NCBI GenBank assembly: GCA_002794775.1
Contig: NBAY01000056.1
Location: 62,001 to 126,000, forward strand
Source: Porodaedalea pini
Lineage: Eukaryota; Basidiomycota; Agaricomycetes; Hymenochaetales; Hymenochaetaceae
Direction of reading: 5' to 3'
DNA: 64,000 nt
Shown here: one piece after another, positions 23,301 through 35,300 of the stretch
Layout of the letters: the number at the start of each line of letters is the position of its first letter
Position numbering within the stretch: the first letter of the stretch is position 1
Translations under genes and position numbers: made by a program
Notes under the pieces: model-generated
What the model saw: the letters and a program-made list of their open reading frames with translations, nothing else
What the model was told of the DNA's origin: nothing
Databases searched by the model: none

Positions 23301-26300
23301 TGAGCTGAATTGTCTCCTTCAAATTTCTCTTGGGATTTCTCTGCTTTTTTCTTAATCACACTACATCACTGCTTCTCATGGTAGCCGTCCCGTCACAGCT
23401 GCCTGCCTGCCCACCTGCACTGCTCGAGGCAACAAAAAGGTCGACGACAGCATGGCAAGAGGACTTCCAATCACTCTTTCATATCACACGAAAGATCACT
23501 TCCCAGACGTCATCTGGGATCTACTGGATGAGGACGCAATGGACGAAAGGCAGCAACGCGGACTCGGAGGTTTGGGGACATAAAGGTGGGCACAAGCGCA
23601 GAACCTACCACCTGTCCTTGAGACTGACAGATGCTAGCTATCGTTTATGCTCGTGCACTACCCAGTTTCCAGGCGTGCCAATTCTCGTTCCGGCCGGCAC
23701 CTATCGCGTCCCCACTTCCGTTCACTGCCTCTCCGACACCGTTTCTTCCAATGCCGATGTCATCTGCACTCTCTTTCAACCTTGGCGTTGAGTTCCCCTA
23801 CCCGGCCTCCATGTGCTCTGGCACGCCCAGCTTCAGAAACCGTTCATATGATTTGGACACCGCTTTCCGTGCGTCCAGACGTGCAGAACACATACCTTGA
23901 GCGCGGAGCGCGGCGCGCCCTTGTTGGTCTTTTCGGAGAGGGCTAGTGCACACCGGACTTCGCTACACTCCCGCAGAAGACGAAAGATGGGTTGATGACC
24001 GGCCTGAAGAAGCGTGCGCTCCCGCAGAATGCGTTTCCTTTGCTCTTCGCTGCGCATGCGGCCTTAGTGAAGGTCAACTCTGTGCGCGACGCTTGGGTAG
24101 AGGGTGTGAGAGAAATGGTTATGACAGCAAGGGGGTTTTGTGGATGCGCTGCTTTGCAACGAGGTGGAGAAGTGTTTGAATGAGCGCGAGTGGGTTGAGA
24201 TTATGGAGAATGATGGGCTAGGACGGATTGAGGACGGGGAGTGAGTTGTGTGGTTATGGAAGCTGTACGGAGGGGCATGGCGGAGTCGAATGCTGGCATG
24301 CTCTATCAGGTGAGTATTAAAATATAATCGGGTTATTATTGTGCTCATTCCTTCGCAGACTCTCGTTTCCGCAATTCTTCTTCGTCAGTACCCTATGGAA
24401 CCAAGCGAGACCCTCTTATCAAGCATCATCCACATCCGTGTGCAAGTTGAACAGACTCGTATGGATCTACTTCGCTGGATGCGAAGGCGCTGGGTCAGTA
24501 TCCGGAACGAGGGTGGCTTCGATGCGCTGGAAAGTTGGGGGATCAAGGAGATCAGCGATGGTATTGCTAGTAACAATCTACAGAGATCAACATCCCGGTC
24601 GAAGATCTTCTAACGCCGACGACGAGCAACTCCAACACGGTGCGTGGGCCGCTTACGCGAGCAGGCCTTCGCCCTACTCTCAGCAGGGTCGAAGACACCA
24701 CTGAGCGCGATAGCATAAGCACGTCGCATTCGCTTCGTACGAACGTGCTGAACAAGGACCTTGCTCGCGGGGATGCAGCTGTCACCTCGTCTAGCGCATC
24801 TGTCCGGAGCGTAGCGCGCAGCGTTGCGTCGACGACTAGCCGAACGTCATTGCGCCTTACCACTGCGATGGAGCGTGAGCGTAAGGAGAGCTGGCCAGAC
24901 TCGAAATTTGTGCCGTCCACCCTGCGTAGCACGATTCCAAGCGTCCATAGGGCACCGAGTGCACTCTCGTATACTTCAGGTATGGACGTGGATGGGGAGG
25001 GTGACGAACAAGAAAGCCCACGACTAAAGGGCTCGACCTCGTCCCTTGCGCGCTCTACCACGTCATCTTCTGTGGTTTCTCGACGGCCCGATGTAGCTTC
25101 TTGCTCTCCACGCACAACTGGGAAAGACACAGGAGACACCGCGAGTGTTACGGGTATAAAACTCCCAAACGTCGTCTCCGTGCGAAGACCAAAATCTGTC
25201 GCCGCCTCTGTTTCATCTGCTCGTTCACATGCATCGACTATCCGCAGAAATGCCGCCACTGCAGGCCAGCAAGGTACTCTTCGTCCACCTCATCCGCCCT
25301 CGCGACCGACATCCTCGCTCTTGAATGTGTCAATGTCCAGCAGCAGGAGCGGGGCTTCAACACGCGAGTCTACATTCAAGACGCCTCGTGACAATATGAC
25401 TCCGCGGGACTCTCTTGGTCGAGGAAAGTCTCGACCACGTCAACGACCTCGATGTGCAGCACCGGAACCTCAAGATCTCCTAAAACGCCGGCGTCGGCAC
25501 TACCGAAAGGACGGCCCCACGGTCTCTGAAACGAGTGCGGCACTAATTAGTACGGTAAACGCGGCGTCGCGCACACGGAAGGTGTCGCCCATTACTACAG
25601 TATCTACGAAAACAACAGTGAACAAGACGTCCGTCATTCGAAAGTCACCGTCGGCGAATACAAATCGATCAACTGCATCTGTGGCAACAGCTGGAGGGAA
25701 GAAGACAACGACGAAGAAGTCCCCTGCAGTCGAATGAGAAGAAGCCTTCTCCGGCGAGGCATCGCGTGCGACTTATGCTTTACTCTAGTACGTGTTTATC
25801 CACCTTTAACTCATTGTATGGTCGCTGATTGGTGTATCTTAGCCTTTCGTCTAAATCTTTCCGTCACTCCACCGTATAACACCGATTTCGATGGCGATGA
25901 GATGAACATGCAGTATGTCACTTTTAAGATTAGCCTTACATCTCTTTCTCAGCTCCATCCAGCGTTCCTCAGAGCGAAGAGACGAGAGCCGAGCTCAGTT
26001 AAATTGCATAGGTTGCGAAGCAGATCGTCTCGCCGCAGGCGAACAAACCTGTTATGGGCATCGTACAGGACACGTTGTGCGGTGTCCGGAAATTCACTCT
26101 ACGGGATAGCTTCCTCGACTGGGTGCAGGTGCAAAACATCCTGCTGTGGGTGCCGGACTGGGACGGCACGATTCCGACGCCGGCGATCTTGAAGCCAAAG
26201 CCATCATGGACGGGCAAACAGATTCTTAGTATGACGATTCCTCGCGGAATAAACATATATCGCTCGCCTGATCCGAAATCTTCGAGCTCCGTTTTCGACG

Positions 26301-29300
26301 CTGCCATGCTCATTGAAAATGGCGAGATCATCTCTGGTATCGTGGAGAAGAAGACGGTTGGAGCGTCGCAAGGCGGTCTTATCCACGTCGTCTTCCACGA
26401 AAAAGGTCCCGAGGCGACTCGTACGCTGTTCACTGGTCTTCAGCAGATCGTTAATTACTGGCTGTTCTACAATGGATTCAATATAGGCATTGATGATGCG
26501 GTCGCGGATAAGAAGACAATGGCGTACATCACGGAGCAGATCAAGATGCGGAAGCAGAATGTCGTGCAGGCCATTGAATATGCATCTAGCGACCGTCTGA
26601 AGGCTGCACCGGGTATGACTATTCGCGAGTCGTTCGAGAGTCGAGTCGAACGCGAGCTCAACTTGACGCGTGACCACTCCGGTCAATACACAGAGAAGAA
26701 CCTGAAGGAGGACAACAATGACAAACAGATGGTTGTCGCGGGCTCGAAGGGTTCGTTCATTAACATCTCGCAGATGTCCGTCTGTGTTGGTCAGCAGTCC
26801 ATTGAAGGGAAGCGAATCCCATTTGGCTTCAGACATCGCACACTATCTCACTTTACGAAGGATGACTTTAGCCCAGAGGCGCGCTGTCAAGACGGCCGAG
26901 ACTGGTTACATTCAGTGTCGACTTGTAAAGGCACTCGAAGACGTGGCTGTCTGCTACGACGGGACTGTACGAAAATCACTGGACGGTGCTTTTATTGAAC
27001 AGCAAACGATCAAAACATTTGGTATCAATGATCGCGAGTTCGAACATCGCTATCGGGTCGACGTCACTGACCCGAAGGGTGGATTCCTTCCTGGTGTTTT
27101 GCAAGTCGGTATCGATGACTCATCCCTTGAGCTCCAGCAAAAACTCGATGAGGAATATGACCATCTTCATGAGGATCGTAAATTGCTCCGTGAATTCATT
27201 TTTCCGGGCCGTGACAATTCCGCTGCCCTATCTTCCTGTCAACCTGAACTGCATCATGCAGAACGCAATGCAGACTTTCCATATCGACCGCAGAAAACCG
27301 AGCGATCTGGAGCCGGTTTACATCATTGAGCAGGTGCAGTAGCTGGCGTACCGCCTCATCGTTGTGCGCGGCGATGATCTTTTAATAAAGGAGGCTGCCG
27401 AGAACACTTCTGTTGCATTCCGCATGCACCTTCGGGCGACTTTTATCGCGTGTCCAGTCCTAGAGGAGTTCCATCTCAACAGAGGTGGAGACGAAGTTCA
27501 ACGAGTCGGTCGCTCATCCGGGCGAGATGTGCGGCACACTTGCTGCCCAGTCGATCAGTGAGCCGGCGACGCAGATGACATTAAATACCTTCCATTACGC
27601 TGGTGTTTCGAGTAAAATGTCACGCTCGGTGTGCCGCGTCTTAAAGAAATCATCAACATCACCACATATCAAGACTCCGTCGCTCACAGTTTACCTGGAC
27701 CCAGAAATTGCTGCTGTCGACACAAGGGCCAAGTCGGTGCAAATAGAACTTGCGTACACATCGCTGCGTACCGTTACAGCGGCGGTCGAGATCTGCTACG
27801 ATCCTGATCCAAGTACGATGATTATTGAGGAGGATAAGGAGTTTGTTGATGCATTCTTCGCCATTCCCGACGAGGAAATTGAGTCGGGTCTTCATCTCCA
27901 GTCGCCATGGCCACTTCGTCTTGAGCTCGGTCGCTCGAAGATGCTTGACAGAAAACTTACGATGAACTACGTTGCTGGAAAGCTTTGCCAATGCCGAAAA
28001 TGCCATCTAAGGAAAATATTGACCTTGAAGATCCTCCCAATACAGGCAGTACATTGGCAATTAAAAGGAAGGGTAAGGGGAAAGGGCGGGCAGATGCCAG
28101 CATTGCAGGCAACCGATCTCTGCGGTCGAGCGACAACGGATCAAATATAACTCGTGCTACATTGCAGCGCGAGGAATCGAATGACACCATTACCCTCAAT
28201 CGAGTACCTGCGGGGGAGACGGCGTCTGCAAGCGAGACGGTCATGCTGCAACCCCGTGGTGCTACATTTGACATTGGCATTCCATGTATCATTACTTCAA
28301 AGCGGAAGCGGTTCCGCGCATTCGCCCGTTATATCAGCGAGGTTGAGGGTGAGAGCGGGCCATGGGTCGGCATCGAGATGCCCGTGGGCGGTGCTTAGGC
28401 AGACGATCAGCTGGAGGGTCGCCAGGGTGGCGTGCGCTACTTTGACGTTAGGACTTTAGCATCGGAATGGGGCGACGACCAACGCATGACCCGCCGGCGA
28501 TGCGTTGATTTGACGAATAGCTATGGCACTAGCATTTTCAGTGGCTGGAAGGGCACGAAGCGTGAGGGGGAGCAGCTCAGCGTTGACCACAAGAAGCATT
28601 TCCGTAGCGCGTCGCCATCAGTGTCGGACGTGTCAAACGCAGAGTATTGAGGTTTCTTTGTGAGGCCACAGCAGGTGCTGTATGTTGTAGATGCTGTCGG
28701 TCCAGACTTGTGAATCTTGGAACATGTATAAGTTCGGATTCCTGCCCTTTTTCTTTTTCTTTCTTTCTTTCTTTTACCCTACTCCCATGTTTAGTCACTC
28801 CTTGCTCTGGGCAGGTGCCCTCATCACCGAAATCACTTGTTGGCATGTTCATATTCCTCTCTTATCTACTCAATCACTTGAGGTAGTGGGCCATTGGGAT
28901 GGTAAGCTATGATTACTGTTTACTGGATAGTAAATAATTCACTAATGAGAATAATGTTTTAGTATAACTTTCAAGCTTTAGTCTTCTCATATAAAATGAA
29001 AGACACAGAAAACAGTAATTGTAGCTTGCCATCCCAATGGCCCACTACCTCAAGTTAAGGCGCCACTTTTTTAAATCATGCGTGAGTTCTGTTCACTAGT
29101 CGAGTCTTCCCGTTCTAATCATATCTCATTAGATGATTGTCTCTGCCTTCGTCCATCGTCGGAATGAGTGACATCGACCGATGCATCCTGTTTCAATCTA
29201 TGCCCTTGTTCCAAGTTCTCGTTTCTGTATCTCGTCTCGTACCACCGCATGTAGCGACACTTAAGTTGCTCCGATCGAAGCCTTTCACTTGTATTCACTC

Positions 29301-32300
29301 GCGATGTGGCCGCTCTTTCTCGCACAAGCACGACTTGGGTTGCCACTTGGTATCGATTCATCGTGACGAGGCGTGCGCGAGTGGCTCTTGCGTGAGTCCA
29401 TCCATTCCAGAAGCTGTTCTCTACTGACAGTTTTTGGTCAGATGCTTGTCCTTGTCTCCATCTTTTGTTTAACGAGCGATGACGAACAACGCGTCCTGTT
29501 TCAATCTATGGCCCTTTTCCAAGTTCTTGTTTTTTGTGTTATATATCTGCATGAGGCATGATGGACTCTTTCGCTGACGTTTTGTTTGTGAAAAATTAGT
29601 CTTACCCAGAGCCACTCTGGAGCATATCTAGTGGAGGAGTTAACGAAGTGTCTAAAGAGGTTTGAACTTGACAAACTTGTGGGTGTAATAAGTTATGTAT
29701 CTTTACCGGTGCTAACCTCTTTAAGTTACATGTCTTGAACATGGACAATGCGGGTAACTGCAACACAACTGCTGTTGAAGCTGCAAAGCTCATGCCCACA
29801 TTTGGTGGCTCAAGAGGGCGTGCTCGCTGCTTCGGACATGTTTTAAATCTGGTCGCAAAGGTAAAGTTACCATATAGTATGCTACGCTACATTCATATCT
29901 ACTGCTCACTTACATGCATATGTCTTGTAGGCAGTGCTTTCGCTTTTCTTCAAGCCTCTAAAGCAGAAGAAAGCAATGAAGATTGGTGCAGCCACCCAGT
30001 GCACTCATGCCAGTTCTCAGCCATCCCAGTCGGAGATACTTGTTGATGCTGGCGACCAGCTTACACCTGAAGAAGCTGAACTTGCAGCTGTCCTTTGTGA
30101 TGACGAAGATACTGCAGGCACTGATGGCCAGGCTATTCATGATACTCATGTGGTTTCATCTTTGCGTGACAGGGCAATTGCAGATATGCGTGGCAGGGGC
30201 ATTGCAGTTACAACTGAGCAGCTGAAGAATGCTGAGGTTATTCTTTCAAAGGTTTGTCACTGTCACATCCTGTACATGCACCTCAAAAGGGCTGATAGGC
30301 TTTCTGTGCCTACGTCTTGTATGTTGCATTCTAATATTATATTATTTTCTAGATCGTGGGATTAGCAAAGAAAGTGCACGATTCTGCCACATTGAAGGAT
30401 CGTTTTGACAAGCTGGTTGAAGCAGAAGTGCAAAACCTGAGCTCACCGATTTCTGGCCATAAGCGTGCACTAGATCGTCGGGTATCTACACGTTGGAACT
30501 CTGAACTTGCCTGTCTTGATGCGCATATCTACTTATACCCTGCTGTTGAACAACTAACCGGGATTAGAGACTTAAAGCTGCAGAGTTTTACCCTTGATGA
30601 TACACAACGACATCTTGCTGCAGAATTGCAACAAGTCCTTTCTGTAAGTTTTCACTTGTAGTTCTGAGCCGCACTTACTTTTCCTTAGATTATTGAGGAG
30701 CCAACCCTTCTGTTTTCACGGGCACAAGTGCCACTCATTGCAGATGTCATTCCGATGATGCTTGATGTTCAAGAGGCACTCAAAGATGCAAGCGAGGACA
30801 GAGAGGCTCCAAATGTACTGCGCATTGCAGCTCATGCTGGCCTTCTTGTCTGCGAGAAGTACTATGCTCTCACTGATGAATGTGAGGTGTACCGCATTGC
30901 AATAGGTAAGCTTACATTGTCTTATCTCTTTCTTTAAACTACTTTAATGCATCAAATTGTTAGTGATGTCTCCGGACAAGAAACTCGACTGGTTTGTGAA
31001 GCGAAACTTTTCATCAGAGGAGGTGCAGGAGATCCGTGACCTTGTTGTACTGCGCTGGCAAGAATCATATAAGCAATATCAGGCAGTACACTCTGTATCT
31101 GCACAGACTCATAGCGGTCAACCTCTAGTAAGCTTCCTGTCAGCGACGGACTATGGGTACGCAAATGGTAGCCGGGTCGCGCGGAACTCAGTCAGAGGAG
31201 GAGGGAGACAAGAGAGAGAGCAGTGAGCCAGGGGGAACTGACACAGCGCGGAGATAAGGAGTAGCTTCTGGACGTAGCCAGGTAGAATTGACCAGGTCGA
31301 AACTAGGGGATAAGTACAGGAGGACTACCTACTTATATACCCTTCAGCGGCTGCGCACGGACCAGGGAATTAACTACTACATAAGGATAGATGATAGAAC
31401 GTCGTGGAACTTCATAGAATAATGAAATCATAGGATCGGTCAGCGAGTAAGGATAGTGCAAGAAGGAGCGTAATGAATAATGAGTAAGCAGGAATAAGTG
31501 TGATTAGTGATGGATGGATAAGATATGATAAGATAAGATAAGAGAAAATGATAAGATAAGATAATTTAAAAAGCGTCCATGACATGACCCTCCCCTTCAA
31601 GGCGAGCGTCCCGATCGCCCTTGTTCCCTACCCTGGAACTTACCGGCCCACCACTGTGCCACTCCTTTCTGTCTCTCAGGCTCTGTCATTTCAAACACGG
31701 GTCGGAACTTCAGCTGCGACATCTCTAGGGTGTTGAGGGCGCGAGGAGCACTGGGAGTTGATTTATGAAATTCGTCAATGGCCTCTTGAGAGTTCGTCAA
31801 ATTCTCAATTGGCTCCCAGGTGCGTTCTTCGTTCGGATACCCTTTCCAATGTACGAGGTATTTGAGCTTCCCTCGCACAAGTTTGGAGTCGACAACCTTT
31901 TCGACCTCATATTCCGGCACATCGTCAATGATTTCAGGCGGGGGTGGAAGATCCTGCTTTTGCGACGTATACTGTGGCTCGTGGTATGGGGAGAGGAGCA
32001 CTTCATTGAAAACCGGATAGACTTTTTTCCATGTACGTGGAAGTTTAAGTCTATATGCTGACGTGCCGATTTTCTTTTCGACAATGAAAGGCCCATAACG
32101 TTTATCTCCCAGCTTCTTCATAGGACGATCTGTCTTTAAGTGAGTTCCTTCGAGCATGACCTTTTCCCCAGGTTTATACTCGATGGATTCTCCCTTCGTC
32201 CTGTCATAGAAGCGCTTCATGGTTTCGGCCGCATGCTTTAATGCCGATTCGGTTTCCTCCCTGATCTTGGCCATCCGGTCGGCAAACTGCTTAGCGGACT

Positions 32301-35300
32301 CATTGGTCGATTCGTGTCTAGGATTCGTGCCCTTATATGGGTGTCTCCCATGGTTGACGAAGAAGGGTGACGCTCCTGTCGACGTTTGTTCTTTGTCATT
32401 GTACGCGAATTCCGCTAGCGCAAGCCATTCTGCCCAGTCCGACTGATGGTGGTTAACAAAGAGACGAAGGTACTGTTCAATCTCTTGGTTTATCCGTTCT
32501 GTCTGACCATCTGTCTGTGGGTGATATGCCGTTGACGGGTTTCCCTCGATGCCCAGTAACCGGTATAGTTCGTTCATGAATTTGGACTCGAACTGTGATC
32601 CTCTGTCATGAATAAACTTGCGCGGTATGCCGTGTAGCCTGAAGACATGATCCCGGTAGAGCCTCACCATTCCTTCCGACGTTATGCTCACTGAGGTAGG
32701 GATCGCATGCACCTGTTTACTGAACCTGTCAACGAAGACACAGATTGCGTTATGCCCATTGGACTCGGGTAGTTCGCCGATCAGGTCTGCTGTGACGATT
32801 TCCCAAGGACCTTTCGGGATCTCGTTTGGGTTCAGAGGATTGTGCGGTTTCGCTCTGTGTGCCTTCGTACATTGGCACGCATCACATCCCTCGACATACA
32901 TTCAAACATCTCGTTGGATTCCCGGCCACCAGTAGTTGCGTGTGATCAACTCATGGGTCTTGTAGCGTCCTGGGTGTCCTGCGAGTGTGCTGTCGTGATG
33001 GTTTCGAATGATGTCTTCTCAGAGTTTATGGTCTTTCGGCACGTAGATCCTGCCCTTCCACATCAACAACCCTTCTTCTTCCTCCCACTCTCGTTCCTTC
33101 CGCTCTACATCTCCGGTCAATGCTGTCAAGGGCTTCGCATAGTGACTGAATGCTAGGATGAAGCGGCGGTAATAGTTGCAGAACCCAAGGAAAGACTGTA
33201 GTTCTTTCTTGTTCTTAGGCACTGGCCAATCTTTTACACCCGCCACTTTGGCTGGATCCATGCGAATCTGTCCGTTGCCGAGGATATGCCCAAGATAGTT
33301 CACGGTCTCTTGAGCGAAGCTGCACTTTTCTGGCTTTAAGAACAACTTGTTTGCTCGCAACACTTCCAGGACTTGTCAGACGAGTTTGTCATGATGTTCG
33401 CGAGTTCGTGCGAAGATCAAGATGTCGTCCATGTAGACTATGACGTGTCCATCATTGACGAGTTCTCGGAAGATCTCGTTCATGAATCCTTGGAAGGTTG
33501 CCGGTGAGTTTGTGAGACCGAAAAACATGACCGTTGGTTCGAATAGACCGCGGTTTGTCCTGAAGGCGGCTTTATGCTCGTCGCCCTCTCGAATCCAAAT
33601 GTTATTGTAACCCCAACGTATGTCAAGCTTCGTGAAGAATTTCGCCTGTTTTGTTTTGTCAATGAGCTCTTGGATTAGAGGTAACGGGTATTTGTTCTTA
33701 ACCGTCATCTCGTTGAGCCGGCGATAGTCCTGTACGGGGCGAAGCTTGCCATCCTTCTTTTTTATGAAGAAAAAGGGGGATGCCATCTCAGATTGAGAGT
33801 TACGAATACGGCCAGTTCTCAAGTTTTCGGTGAGGAATTCGTCCAGTGCCACCTGTTCGGATGGGCTGAGCGGGTAGATTTTACAGTCAGAGAGCTTTGA
33901 TCCCGGCTTGAGTTCAATAGCGTGATCCCAAGGGCGTCTCTCTGGTAACTGATCAAATTCCTGTTCACTGAAGACGTCCGCGAACTCTTTGACATAGTTC
34001 GGGACTTCCTCGAGCACCTGTTGTCTGACCTTCAGCGCTTTTCTCGGATCGGACTTAATGTACCTGTCCCAATCGAAGAGGAAGAGCTGATCGCCATCTT
34101 CAAGTTCCACCAAATCAAGGTTTTCGTCAGGGTCTGCATCAATGTCCTCTAGACTACGGATATAGCCGCATACATCGGGGCATCGATCAAATTCGATCGT
34201 TGATTTTTGCCAGTCGATGTTGGGATTGTGCAGCTTTAACCATTCATGTCCGATGAACACATCTGTTTTCCCTAGATCTGTGACCGCGAAGTGGATGCGC
34301 TCCGAATGATCTTTAATCGTCATGCGCATTTCCACAAACTCTGTGATCGAGCCGTCCTTGTTGAGCGTGCCGTCAGCATTATAGACTCGGATTGGGATGG
34401 GTGTCTTTTTTGTCCTGATCTGATGCTTTTCGATGAAGGATCGGTTGATACATGAGCCAGTGCAGCCACTGTCCAGTAGGGCGTCTACCTTGAACTGGTT
34501 ACCGGTGTCGGTCGTTTGAAGGAGAATCGGTACCATGAGCTGTTGCCCCCGAGACCCTCTTACGAACCGTTTCGGACCCCTCAGGTCCCTAACAGCTGCC
34601 ACGGCATCTGGTTCTTCTAGCGCAATGATTCAACGCACCGTCTCTTCATTCGCTTCAGCATGCCTCTGCTGTTTCATCCACACTCGGAGAGTTGTTAAAG
34701 CACTTTCGAGTTTATCCTCTTTGAGACGCCGTACTACCCATGGGGCCGTAAAGGGGACAGGGCAATCTCTCCAGGACTTCCTCTCAGCTTGTTTCGACGA
34801 GTTTTCATTTTTCACGGATTTCAGTTCAGTTCCGGCCAAGGAAGAAATAGAATTAAAAGATTCAGAACAGGGTTTTACATGATTTTTTGACACAGGAGTA
34901 GGACGAGATGATGAGGCAGACGTGTTGTTACATATAGGCATATCTATACTACTAGCTACTGGTACAGGGACAGAAGGAATATTTTTGCGAGTGACATTGC
35001 TTTTTACATTTTTTTGTATTTTATCTAAATTATCTACAGAGTCCATAGAATTATCAAAAATGGCCGTTTGAAAAACCGAAACTGAACCTATCCCAGTCAG
35101 TGCCGTGTTCACTGCTGGGGTTCCGCAAAATCCAACTCCCGCTCAAAGAGCGCCTCCTCTTCTTCCTCCGCAAAGTCTGACTCCTTGAGCGTCGCGGTCT
35201 CGTCTGCCCAGACTTTTCTCTCTCGGGGTTCCATCCCCATCAACACAGCCCTTATCACCTTCTTCTGCATCGGGCAATTCCTCTGTAGATGTCCAGATTC

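Larger units (their letters stand above)
21567..29599 (+). other. 8-kb hAT intron holding host-gene fragments
   Basis: Starts GTGAGT and ends CTGACG...AAAATTAG, a normal donor, branch point and acceptor. Within it are pieces of at least three unrelated host genes (C2H2 factor, RPB1, CAP-Gly protein) plus an inverted-repeat element. Genomic introns are retained in the RPB1 piece, so capture was at DNA level. No terminal repeats or target duplicate were found for the block as a whole. Confidence 0.75.

Noticed and set aside
25738..28650. A functional RNA polymerase II subunit or a functional CAP-Gly gene
   Set aside because: Stops, frame changes and missing segments are visible, and the pieces lie inside a transposon intron.
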